Of a DNA stretch of 39,550 bases, positions 16,050 to 22,459 are shown in pieces. The translations under genes were made by a program, and so were the position numbers. The stretch's first letter is position 1; every line of letters begins with the position of its first letter. Under the pieces are notes generated by a model. The model saw only the letters and a program-made list of their open reading frames with translations, did no database searches and was not told the origin of the DNA. Source of the stretch: an uncultured Collinsella sp. (GTDB lineage Bacteria; Actinomycetota; Coriobacteriia; Coriobacteriales; Coriobacteriaceae); the NCBI GenBank assembly GCA_958429225.1, contig CAUAJB010000011.1:1-39550 (forward strand), read 5' to 3'.

Positions 16050-16961
16050 ATGTCCCACAATACCCTGCCGACCGTTGCCGAGCTTTCGGGCGAGATGCGC
16101 GAGCGCTTGGCCAAGGTCAAGTACGTCTTTACCGACCTGGATGCCACGATGCTCGCGCCCGGCTCGTGCGTGCTGCGCGACAACGACGGCAACCCTTCGA
16201 CCAAACTCGTCGAGGCCGTCGTGGCGCTCGCTCGCGCTGGTATCCAGGTGGTTCCCACCTCGGGCCGCAACCGTACCATGATCCACGAGGACGCGCGCGT
16301 GCTCGGCCTCAACTCCTACATCGGCGAGATGGGCGGCCTGGTCATGTACGACCTCAAAGCCAACGATTGGGAGTATCTGACCGGCGACATGCCTTACGAC
16401 CCCGCCTGCGGCCTTACTCCGCACCAGGTGATCGAGCAGACCGGCGTGTGCGAGAAGATCCTTGCCCGCTGGCCGCACAAGATCGAGTACCACAACGACA
16501 TGTCGACCGGCTACAAGTACCGTGAGGTCACCGTCGGCATGCGCGGCGATGTGCCCGACGATGAGGTCCAGGCCATCCTGGACGAGGCCGGCTGCGGTCT
16601 GGTCTGGGCTTGCAACGGCCATCTGACGCACCTGTCCAAGCCGACGACGCTCGAGCTTAATCGCGTCGAGGACGGTCGCGCCTTCAACATCAATCCGGCG
16701 GGTCTTAACAAAGGCGTTGCCATTTCGCGCTTCTGCGAGCACCTGGGGATCGAGTGCGAGGAGACGCTTGCGCTCGGCGACTCCGAGTCCGACTTCTACA
16801 TGGCCGACCATGTTGGCATGTTCTGCCTGGTCGAGAACGGTCTGACGAGCGCCGGTGCCCCGGAGTTCTTGGACGCCTGCGACAATGCCTATATTACGCG
16901 CGGCAAGATTGTCGACGGTTGGGTGGCAACGGCCGAGCTGCTGGTCGCAGCCCGTTCGTAG
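16050..16961 (+). CDS. HAD-superfamily hydrolase (Cof/SPP-like, class IIB)
   Basis: A cytosolic phosphatase-type HAD protein of 303 residues. Motif I is FTDLDAT (nucleophile Asp in DLD), motif II is TSGRN, and motif III/IV is LALGDSESDFYMADH with the acidic pair. The cap between is of the IIB type seen in sugar-phosphate and mannosyl-3-phosphoglycerate phosphatases. The substrate cannot be assigned. The start at 16050 is chosen because GGAG at 16040-16043 precedes it; an upstream in-frame ATG at 16008 lacks a site. It sits between cell-wall genes (MurE-like ligase and murI) but shows no cell-wall-specific feature. Confidence 0.87.
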   Translation: MSHNTLPTVAELSGEMRERLAKVKYVFTDLDATMLAPGSCVLRDNDGNPSTKLVEAVVALARAGIQVVPTSGRNRTMIHEDARVLGLNSYIGEMGGLVMYDLKANDWEYLTGDMPYDPACGLTPHQVIEQTGVCEKILARWPHKIEYHNDMSTGYKYREVTVGMRGDVPDDEVQAILDEAGCGLVWACNGHLTHLSKPTTLELNRVEDGRAFNINPAGLNKGVAISRFCEHLGIECEETLALGDSESDFYMADHVGMFCLVENGLTSAGAPEFLDACDNAYITRGKIVDGWVATAELLVAARS

Positions 16962-17012
16962 CGCGACGCATCACGATTGGTCGCATTTTTCGAGAGAGAA
17001 TCTGGTGAGGTA

Positions 17013-17897
17013 ATGTCCGATATCGATAATATGGCCGGGGACACGCGTCCGATCGGCGTGTTCGACTCGGGCCTGGGCGGCTTGACGGTCGCGCGCGCGA
17101 TCGCAACGGCACTTCCGCACGAGTCCGTCTACTATTTCGGTGACACTAAGCGCTGCCCTTATGGCACCCGCACCGAGGACGAGGTTCGCTCGTTTGCGTT
17201 GCAGGCGGGTCGTTGGCTTTCGAAGCACGACGTCAAGATTATGGTCATCGCCTGCAACACGGCGACCGCTGCGGCCTTGCGTTTGGCCCAGCAGGTGCTC
17301 GACGTTCCCGTGATCGGCGTGATCGCGCCGGGTGCCCGTGCAGCAATCAACAGCACGCGTACGCGTCGCGTGGGCGTGCTCGCTACCAACCTCACCATTC
17401 GCTCGGGCGCCTACACGCGCGCCATTCAGGATCTAGATGCCGGCGTCGATGTATACGGCTGTCCTGCCTCGAGCTTTGTCGAGGTTGTCGAACACGAGCT
17501 CGCCTCGGGTGCACATCTGCAGGAACAGTGGCTTGAGAACGAGGACATCTTCGATACGCCTGCCGTGCGTGCGCTGGTGGGTGCCACGGTTGAGCCGCTG
17601 CGCGACCACGGTATCGACACCGTGGTGCTCGGCTGTACGCATTTCCCGCTGTTGGTGGGACCTATCCGCCATGCGCTGGGGCCTGGGGTGCGCGTCGTGA
17701 GCTCCGCCGAGGAGACCACGCGCGAGCTGACCGATATCCTCACGCGCCGCGAGCAGCTGGCGGGCGACGCCGCCGAGCCGCAGCATCGTTTTGCCACGAC
17801 GGCCGATAACATTGCCGAGTTTGCGGTGGCGGGTAGCTTTATCTTTGGCCAGCCGCTCAAGAGCATTGAGCATATCGATATCGACGAACTGAAATAG
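17013..17897 (+). CDS. murI: Glutamate racemase
   Basis: MurI interconverts L- and D-glutamate, supplying D-Glu for peptidoglycan. The 294-residue protein has GVFDSGLGGLTVARAI, the FGDTKRCPYGTRTEDEV segment, and the two catalytic cysteines, Cys81 in ACNTATAAAL and Cys208 in LGCTHFPLL. The start ATG at 17013 follows GTGAGG at 17004-17009; a TTG at 16977 would add 12 residues. About 20 residues precede the core, slightly longer than usual. It is 51 nt after the HAD gene and 55 nt before rph. Confidence 0.95.
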   Translation: MSDIDNMAGDTRPIGVFDSGLGGLTVARAIATALPHESVYYFGDTKRCPYGTRTEDEVRSFALQAGRWLSKHDVKIMVIACNTATAAALRLAQQVLDVPVIGVIAPGARAAINSTRTRRVGVLATNLTIRSGAYTRAIQDLDAGVDVYGCPASSFVEVVEHELASGAHLQEQWLENEDIFDTPAVRALVGATVEPLRDHGIDTVVLGCTHFPLLVGPIRHALGPGVRVVSSAEETTRELTDILTRREQLAGDAAEPQHRFATTADNIAEFAVAGSFIFGQPLKSIEHIDIDELK

Positions 17898-17952
17898 ATA
17901 CAAGGTCACCGACCAAAGGCTCACTTTCACCTTTTGCCGAAAGGATATTTCT

Positions 17953-18678
17953 ATGGAGTATATGCAGGTCAACCGCGCCAACGGCCGTGCCGCCAATGAG
18001 CTGCGCCCCGTCAAGCTCACTCGTGGCGTCATGAAGCACGCCCACGGCTCGTGTTTGGCCGAGTTCGGTGACACGCGCGTGCTGTGCGCCGCCACTATCG
18101 AGGAGGGCGTGCCGGGCTGGCGAAAGGGAGCTAAGGCCGGCTGGGTGACCGCGGAATACGCCATGCTGCCGGCGTCGACCGGCAAGCGCTGCAAGCGCGA
18201 GCACGCCAACCGCAAGGGCCGCTCCATGGAGATCGAGCGCCTCATCGGTCGCAGCCTGCGTACCGTCGTCAATATGAAGGCACTCGGCGAGTACACCGTT
18301 ACCGTCGACTGCGACGTGATTCAGGCCGATGGCGGCACGCGTACAGCGAGCATCACCGGCGCCTGGGTGGCGCTGCGCGACGCCCTCGCCATGTGGGTCG
18401 AGGCGGGCAAGATCGAGCGCATCCCGCTTATCGGCCAGGTGGCTGCCATCTCCATGGGCGTTGCCGACGGCAATACGCTGCTTGACCTCGATTATTCCGA
18501 GGACAGCCATGCCGAGGTCGACATGAACCTCGTCGCCACCGACACCGGCGAGATGATCGAGCTCCAGGGCACCGGCGAGCAGGCGCCCTTTGACCGCAAA
18601 CGCCTCAACGCCCTGCTCGACCTGGGCGACAAGGGTATCGCCGAGCTCATCGAGCTTCAGCGCCAAGCCATCGCCTAA
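17953..18678 (+). CDS. rph: Ribonuclease PH
   Basis: RNase PH is a phosphate-dependent 3'-5' exoribonuclease that trims tRNA 3' ends. The 241-residue product has GDTRVLCAAT, AEYAMLPASTGKR, the phosphate-binding NRKGRSMEIERLIGRSLR and CDVIQADGGTRTASITGAW, all family hallmarks, and is full length. AAAGGA precedes the ATG. It is followed by rdgB and dtd, a cluster concerned with RNA, nucleotide and tRNA quality control; rph and rdgB are neighbours in many bacteria. A short hairpin element follows directly after the stop. Confidence 0.95.
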   Translation: MEYMQVNRANGRAANELRPVKLTRGVMKHAHGSCLAEFGDTRVLCAATIEEGVPGWRKGAKAGWVTAEYAMLPASTGKRCKREHANRKGRSMEIERLIGRSLRTVVNMKALGEYTVTVDCDVIQADGGTRTASITGAWVALRDALAMWVEAGKIERIPLIGQVAAISMGVADGNTLLDLDYSEDSHAEVDMNLVATDTGEMIELQGTGEQAPFDRKRLNALLDLGDKGIAELIELQRQAIA

Positions 18679-18710
18679 CCTGCCAAAAGGGACAGGTTTA
18701 TTTTGGTAGG
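18679..18710. repeat. Short hairpin element with GGGACAGGTT loop (copy 1)
   Basis: Starting at the first base after the rph stop, CCTGCCAAAA (18679-18688) pairs with TTTTGGTAGG (18701-18710), with one G-U pair. The 12-nt loop is GGGACAGGTTTA. TTTTAT follows, so it may terminate rph. The loop core GGGACAGGTT recurs in a similar hairpin directly after the stop of the gene ending at 26297, which suggests a dispersed palindromic repeat family. Confidence 0.6.
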
Positions 18711-18818
18711 TTTTATCTGCTGAAATGCTGCGTTGAAAGGTCCGATCGCCTGAGAGGGGAGAGGTCAAGTGCCCAAACGCCCCTCACGCGGCTTGCTATA
18801 GAGACAAGGAGGCCAGTC

Positions 18819-19460
18819 ATGGCACTTGAGAAGATTGACATCGACACCCTCGACCCGGCGGCGACCATCGTCGTGGCAACGGGCAACGCCCATAAGCTCA
18901 CCGAGATCGAGGCCATTTTGGGCAAGGTCATGCCCGAGGTGCGCTTTGTGGCGCTCGGCCAGCTGGGTGATTTTGAGGATCCCGAGGAAAACGGCACGAC
19001 GTTTTTGGAGAACGCCATCATCAAGGCCCAAGCCGCGGTCGAAGAGACGGGGCTTATGGCCATTGCCGACGATTCGGGCTTGGTCGTTGATGCCCTGGAC
19101 GGCGAGCCGGGCGTGTATAGCGCGCGCTATGCGGGCGTGCACGGCGACGATGCCGCCAACAACGCCAAGCTGCTCGTTAACCTGGAAGGCGTGGCCGACG
19201 AGGATCGCACCGCGCGCTTTATGAGCGTCGTCGCGCTCATCGACACGGACGGTCTGGTCACCTATGGTGAGGGCGCCTGCGAGGGCACTATCGCACACGA
19301 GGGCCGCGGCGATCACGGCTTTGGCTACGACCCGCTGTTCCTGCCGGTCGACACGCCGGGCAAGACCATGGCCGAGCTGACGGCTGACGAGAAGAACGCC
19401 ATCAGCCATCGTTTCCACGCGCTCGAGCATCTGTCCGCCAAGCTGACGGGCGAGGAGTAG
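18819..19460 (+). CDS. rdgB: XTP/dITP diphosphatase (HAM1/RdgB)
   Basis: RdgB hydrolyses non-canonical purine triphosphates (dITP, XTP) so they are not built into DNA or RNA. The 213-residue protein has TGNAHKLTEI (substrate loop), ADDSGLVVDALDGEPGVYSARYAG and GFGYDPLFLP. It has about 10 extra N-terminal residues before the core. AAGGAGG at 18806-18812 sets the start. The stop is followed after 3 nt by dtd, so the two are co-transcribed. Confidence 0.95.
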   Translation: MALEKIDIDTLDPAATIVVATGNAHKLTEIEAILGKVMPEVRFVALGQLGDFEDPEENGTTFLENAIIKAQAAVEETGLMAIADDSGLVVDALDGEPGVYSARYAGVHGDDAANNAKLLVNLEGVADEDRTARFMSVVALIDTDGLVTYGEGACEGTIAHEGRGDHGFGYDPLFLPVDTPGKTMAELTADEKNAISHRFHALEHLSAKLTGEE

Positions 19461-19463
19461 ACC

Positions 19464-19910
19464 GTGCGTGCGGTGGTGCAGCGCGTGCTCAACGCCGGCG
19501 TGACGGTCGACGGCGAGTGCGTGGGCCGCATTGGACGCGGCTACCTGGTGCTGCTGGGTGTGGGCCATGGCGATACGCGTGCCGAGGCCGACAAGCTGTG
19601 GGGCAAGCTCCGGGGCTTGCGCATTAACGAGGACGAGAACGGCAAGACCAACTTGGCGCTTGCCGATGTCGACGGCGAGGTGCTCGTGGTGTCGCAGTTC
19701 ACGCTGTTCGCCGACTGCCGCCACGGTCGCCGCCCATCGTTTACGGATGCCGGCGCCCCCGATGTCGCCAACGAGCTCTACGAGTACTTCCTGACGCTCG
19801 TTCGTCAAGATGTCGAACACGTAGCACATGGCATCTTCGGCGCCGATATGAAAGTCGACTTGGTCAACGACGGTCCATTCACCATCGTCCTGGACACCGA
19901 CAACCTTTAG
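19464..19910 (+). CDS. dtd: D-aminoacyl-tRNA deacylase
   Basis: Dtd removes D-amino acids (and glycine mischarged on tRNA-Ala) from tRNA, a proofreading step. The 148-residue protein starts with GTG (MRAVVQRVLNAGVTVDG). It carries SQFTLFADCRHGRRPSF and, near the C-terminus, the Gly-cisPro motif within NDGPFTIVLD. The usual SQFTL-A-ADT reads SQFTLFADC, a mild variation. It is the last gene of the rph-rdgB-dtd group; a perfect hairpin begins at the first base after its stop. Confidence 0.94.
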   Translation: MRAVVQRVLNAGVTVDGECVGRIGRGYLVLLGVGHGDTRAEADKLWGKLRGLRINEDENGKTNLALADVDGEVLVVSQFTLFADCRHGRRPSFTDAGAPDVANELYEYFLTLVRQDVEHVAHGIFGADMKVDLVNDGPFTIVLDTDNL

Positions 19911-19938
19911 GTTACGCGGTTTTACCAAACCGCGTAAC
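19911..19938 (+). terminator. Perfect 12-bp hairpin after dtd (copy 1 of a repeated hairpin)
   Basis: GTTACGCGGTTT (19911-19922) and AAACCGCGTAAC (19927-19938) form a perfect stem with a 4-nt loop directly after the dtd stop. No T-run follows, so it is not a classic intrinsic terminator. Nearly the same stem occurs after lysS at 24428-24454. Confidence 0.6.
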
Positions 19939-19996
19939 AACTGGTCATGCGAGATTGTCGTCTGGTACGTATTTGGGACGGGGCTTATTTAGCTAC

Positions 19997-20026
19997 TTGC
20001 GTATGGCAACAGCGGGGTGCTATAGT
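19997..20026 (+). promoter_or_regulatory. Promoter of veg-ispE
   Basis: TTGCGT (19997-20002) and TATAGT (20021-20026) are separated by 18 bp, close to consensus, and lie 68 bp upstream of the veg start. A small U-tract hairpin lies in the transcribed leader. Confidence 0.7.
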
Positions 20027-20046
20027 ATTAGAGTTTTGTCTATCTT

Positions 20047-20066
20047 AGGGGTATTATCCCCTTTTT
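20047..20066 (+). terminator. Small terminator-like hairpin in the veg leader
   Basis: AGGGG (20047-20051) pairs with CCCCT (20058-20062) around TATTAT and runs into TTTTT (20062-20066). It lies between the promoter and the veg start, so it could attenuate the operon or just be a weak structure. The stem is only 5 bp. Confidence 0.4.
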
Positions 20067-20093
20067 GAATTGCACCTTCTGGAGGCCCTGTTC

Positions 20094-20390
20094 ATGGAAG
20101 AGATGGAAGTCAATCACGTCGACGACATCCACGAGAAGCTGACCGATATGGTGGGCGATCGCGTCAAGGTTAAGGCCAACATGGGCCGTACCCGCGTCGT
20201 CGAGCGCATGGGCACCATCAAGAGCGTCCACCCGGCCGTCTTCATTGTCGAGGTCGACGAGCGTCGCGGCCGCAAGTCGCGTCAGTCCTACCAGTATATC
20301 GATGTGCTCACCGGCCAGGTCGAGCTGTTCGACCCTGAGAGCGGCGAGCATATCTTTACCCCGCTCGGCAATCAGCTCGAGGAGCACTAA
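20094..20390 (+). CDS. veg: Veg family protein
   Basis: The 98-residue product belongs to the Veg (DUF1021) family, small conserved proteins of Gram-positive bacteria. The Bacillus subtilis member stimulates biofilm genes; its molecular action is not well known. The sequence shows VGDRVKVKANMGRTRVVERMGTI, a small beta-rich core, and RRGRKSRQSYQYIDVLTGQVEL. ATG 20094 is preceded by TGGAGG; a TTG at 20070 is less likely. veg lies 2 nt upstream of ispE, an arrangement close to that in Bacillus, so the pair is an operon. Confidence 0.9.
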   Translation: MEEMEVNHVDDIHEKLTDMVGDRVKVKANMGRTRVVERMGTIKSVHPAVFIVEVDERRGRKSRQSYQYIDVLTGQVELFDPESGEHIFTPLGNQLEEH

Positions 20391-20392
20391 CG

Positions 20393-21289
20393 GTGACCGA
20401 TCGGTCCCTGACTCTTTCCGCGCCGGCAAAGATTAACCTCTACCTGGGGGTTCATACCGAGCGCGATGACCGCGGCTACCACAGGGTCGATTCCCTGATG
20501 GCGGCCGTCGGTCTTTCCGATACCGTGACGGTCATGCCGTCGCAGGCGCTGGCCGTTCAGACGGTTCCGGCATCAGATTTTCCCATGCAAAAGAATACGG
20601 CGTATCGGGCTGCGGTTGCTATGGCCGAGCATTATGGTCGCGAGGCAAACATCTGCGTGACGATTGAGAAGCGCATTCCATTGTGCGCCGGCTTGGGCGG
20701 CCCCTCGACGGATGCGGCCGCGGTCATTGTCGCCTTGGCAGAGCTCTGGGGCATTGATCGCACCGACCCGGCGCTCGACGACATTGCGCGGGGCATTGGT
20801 GCTGACGTCCCGTTCTTTTTGCACGCGAGTCCTGCGTTCTACGTAGGCGGGGGAGACGTGCTGGCAACTGAGTACCCCGCACTGCCCGCGACGCCCGTCG
20901 TGCTGGTCAAGCCGCGCGAGGCAAGCGTTTCGACAATTGAAGCCTATCGACGTTTTGACGAGGCCCCGGTGCCTGCGGACGAGCCCGGCGCGATAGCTTC
21001 TGCCTTGCGTGCTGGTGATGCCGAGACGGCATATGCACTCATCCATAACAACCTTGGTGTCATTTCCGCACAGATGGAGTCGCAGATTCAAACGGTCCTC
21101 GACTGGCTGCGTAAACAGGACGGAACCGTTGCTGTAGATGTGTGCGGATCGGGTGCCTGCTCGTTTGCCATTTGCGACACCGCTGCCACGGCCGAAAGGC
21201 TTGCCGATGCTGCCCAGCAAAATGGCTGGTGGGCCTGCGCGACTGAGCTTATTCCCAACACGGTTCAAATCGACGCGCCAAAGAAATAA
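20393..21289 (+). CDS. ispE: 4-diphosphocytidyl-2-C-methyl-D-erythritol kinase
   Basis: IspE is a GHMP kinase of the non-mevalonate isoprenoid pathway, phosphorylating CDP-methylerythritol. The 298-residue protein starts with GTG 2 nt after veg. It shows APAKINLYLGVHTERDDRGYHRVDSLMA at the N-terminus, the ATP loop PLCAGLGGPSTDAA (GGPST where many have GGGSS), and a C-terminal CGSGACSFAI that matches the third GHMP motif. The length is normal. The tRNA-Pro gene follows 49 nt later. Confidence 0.94.
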   Translation: MTDRSLTLSAPAKINLYLGVHTERDDRGYHRVDSLMAAVGLSDTVTVMPSQALAVQTVPASDFPMQKNTAYRAAVAMAEHYGREANICVTIEKRIPLCAGLGGPSTDAAAVIVALAELWGIDRTDPALDDIARGIGADVPFFLHASPAFYVGGGDVLATEYPALPATPVVLVKPREASVSTIEAYRRFDEAPVPADEPGAIASALRAGDAETAYALIHNNLGVISAQMESQIQTVLDWLRKQDGTVAVDVCGSGACSFAICDTAATAERLADAAQQNGWWACATELIPNTVQIDAPKK

Positions 21290-21338
21290 AAATTTCTCTA
21301 GCACGCGGCGAAAATCTTTGTTACTATAGTCGAGCTAA

Positions 21339-21415
21339 CGGGTTGTGGCTCAGTTTGGTAGAGCACTGCGTTCGGGACGCAGGGGTCGCTGGTTCAAATC
21401 CAGTCAACCCGACCA
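21339..21415 (+). tRNA. tRNA-Pro (anticodon CGG), CCA encoded
   Basis: The 77-nt sequence folds fully: acceptor CGGGTTG/CAACCCG, D-stem GCTC/GAGC, anticodon stem CTGCG/CGCAG with loop TTCGGGA (anticodon CGG), and T-arm GCTGG-TTCAAAT-CCAGT. Discriminator A and CCA follow. A TACTATAGT stretch just upstream may be its -10. A terminator follows at 21427. Confidence 0.97.
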
Positions 21416-21426
21416 GAGCATGAGGA

Positions 21427-21454
21427 GGGACCGCTTCTTGCGGTCCCTTTTTTT
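21427..21454 (+). terminator. Rho-independent terminator of tRNA-Pro
   Basis: GGGACCGC (21427-21434) pairs perfectly with GCGGTCCC (21440-21447) around TTCTT, followed by TTTTTTT (21448-21454). A strong intrinsic terminator 12 nt after the tRNA. Confidence 0.94.
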
Positions 21455-21462
21455 AGCTAGTG

Positions 21463-21491
21463 TTGTGATACCGCGATACCCGCGGTATACT
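21463..21491 (+). promoter_or_regulatory. Promoter of tatA
   Basis: TTGTGA (21463-21468) and TATACT (21486-21491) are 17 bp apart, near-consensus boxes 37 bp upstream of the tatA start and just after the tRNA terminator. Confidence 0.75.
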
Positions 21492-21527
21492 CATTCGAGC
21501 TTGTCTCGCTGTATTGTGGAGGTCTAC

Positions 21528-21803
21528 ATGTTTGGACTGAGGGCTCCTGAGCTCATCATTATTCTCGTCGTTGTCCTGATTATCTTCGGGCCCAAGAACC
21601 TGCCGAAGCTCGGCAAGTCTCTCGGCTCTACCGTCAAGAATATCCGCGAGGGTATGGAGGGCGACGATAAGGCCGAGACCAAGCAGGCCGAGGAGGTCGT
21701 GGTCGAGCAGTCCGAGGAGGACAAGGAGATCGCTGAGCTCGAGGCCAAGCTCGCTGCTGCCAAGAAGAAGCAGGCAGAGGACAGCGACGCGGACGCAGAG
21801 TAG
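21528..21803 (+). CDS. tatA: Sec-independent translocase subunit TatA
   Basis: TatA forms the translocating pore for folded proteins. The 91-residue product has a short N-terminal membrane helix (about residues 6-20, APELIIILVVVLIIF) ending in FGPKNLPKLGKSLG, then an amphipathic helix (STVKNIREGM), then a long charged Glu/Lys/Ala tail predicted as coiled or disordered. The start is ATG 21528 behind TGGAGG; a longer frame extends back through tRNA-Pro and is spurious. tatC is not in the window. It has its own promoter and terminator. Confidence 0.92.
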   Translation: MFGLRAPELIIILVVVLIIFGPKNLPKLGKSLGSTVKNIREGMEGDDKAETKQAEEVVVEQSEEDKEIAELEAKLAAAKKKQAEDSDADAE

Positions 21804-21828
21804 TCCCATCCCTTTGGGGTGAGCACCT

Positions 21829-21861
21829 GACCGGCTTGCCCGCAGGCTAGCCGGTCTTTTT
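21829..21861 (+). terminator. Rho-independent terminator after tatA
   Basis: GACCGGCT (21829-21836) pairs with AGCCGGTC (21849-21856), followed by TTTTT (21857-21861). It lies 25 nt after tatA and before greA. Confidence 0.9.
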
Positions 21862-21909
21862 CGTTTTGTTGACAGTTGATTGTTTGATCAGAGTTGGGGA
21901 GATATCCGT

Positions 21910-22380
21910 ATGGACGCAAGCCAGATCGTACTGACCGCTGAGGGCCGCCAGAAGCTCGTCGAGGAGCTCGCTTGGCGTGAGGGCGATTACGCCAAGGAGA
22001 TCGTCGAGGACATCAAGGAAGCCCGCGCGTTCGGCGACCTTTCGGAGAACTCCGAGTACGATGCCGCCAAGGACAAGCAGGCCCAGAATGCTGCTCGTAT
22101 CGCCGAGATCCAGGCCATCCTCGCCAACGCTCAGGTTGCTGCCACTACGGGCGACCTGACCGTCTCCATCGGTTCCACCGTTTCGCTGATTGATCCCAAC
22201 GGCGAGGTCATGGAAGTCACGCTCGTCGGTACCACCGAGACCAACTCGCTCGAGCACAAGATTTCCAACGAGTCTCCGGTCGGTCACGCCATCATCGGTC
22301 ACGGCGAGGGCGACTCCGTCGAGGTCGTTACGCCTTCCGGCAAGACTCGCGTCTACACCATCGCCAAGATCGCACGCTAG
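21910..22380 (+). CDS. greA: Transcription elongation factor GreA
   Basis: GreA enters the RNA polymerase secondary channel and stimulates cleavage of backtracked transcripts. The 156-residue protein has the N-terminal coiled coil with the tip motif FGDLSENSEYDAAKDKQA (acidic residues that act at the active site). The C-terminal globular domain ends in SPVGHAIIGHGEGDSVEV-type sequence. ATG 21910 is preceded by GGGGAG; an upstream in-frame ATG at 21880 is less likely. A TTGACA lies at 21869-21874, but no matching -10 was seen. lysS follows after a terminator. Confidence 0.96.
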   Translation: MDASQIVLTAEGRQKLVEELAWREGDYAKEIVEDIKEARAFGDLSENSEYDAAKDKQAQNAARIAEIQAILANAQVAATTGDLTVSIGSTVSLIDPNGEVMEVTLVGTTETNSLEHKISNESPVGHAIIGHGEGDSVEVVTPSGKTRVYTIAKIAR

Positions 22381-22408
22381 ACCACGGTCCCGCGTAAAGG
22401 TATGTTTT

Positions 22409-22441
22409 CGCTCCCTGGGACCGAATCCTGGGGAGCGTTTT
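22409..22441 (+). terminator. Rho-independent terminator after greA
   Basis: CGCTCCC (22409-22415) pairs with GGGAGCG (22431-22437) and TTTTA follows. It sits in the 79-nt greA-lysS gap. lysS begins only 19 nt later, so this could be a partial terminator allowing read-through, or an attenuator. Confidence 0.7.
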
Positions 22442-22459
22442 AGTTTGAGGAGCTAACTT

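Noticed and set aside
21345..21527. N-terminal extension of tatA through tRNA-Pro
   Set aside because: The extension is translated tRNA and terminator sequence; TatA proteins begin at the membrane helix.
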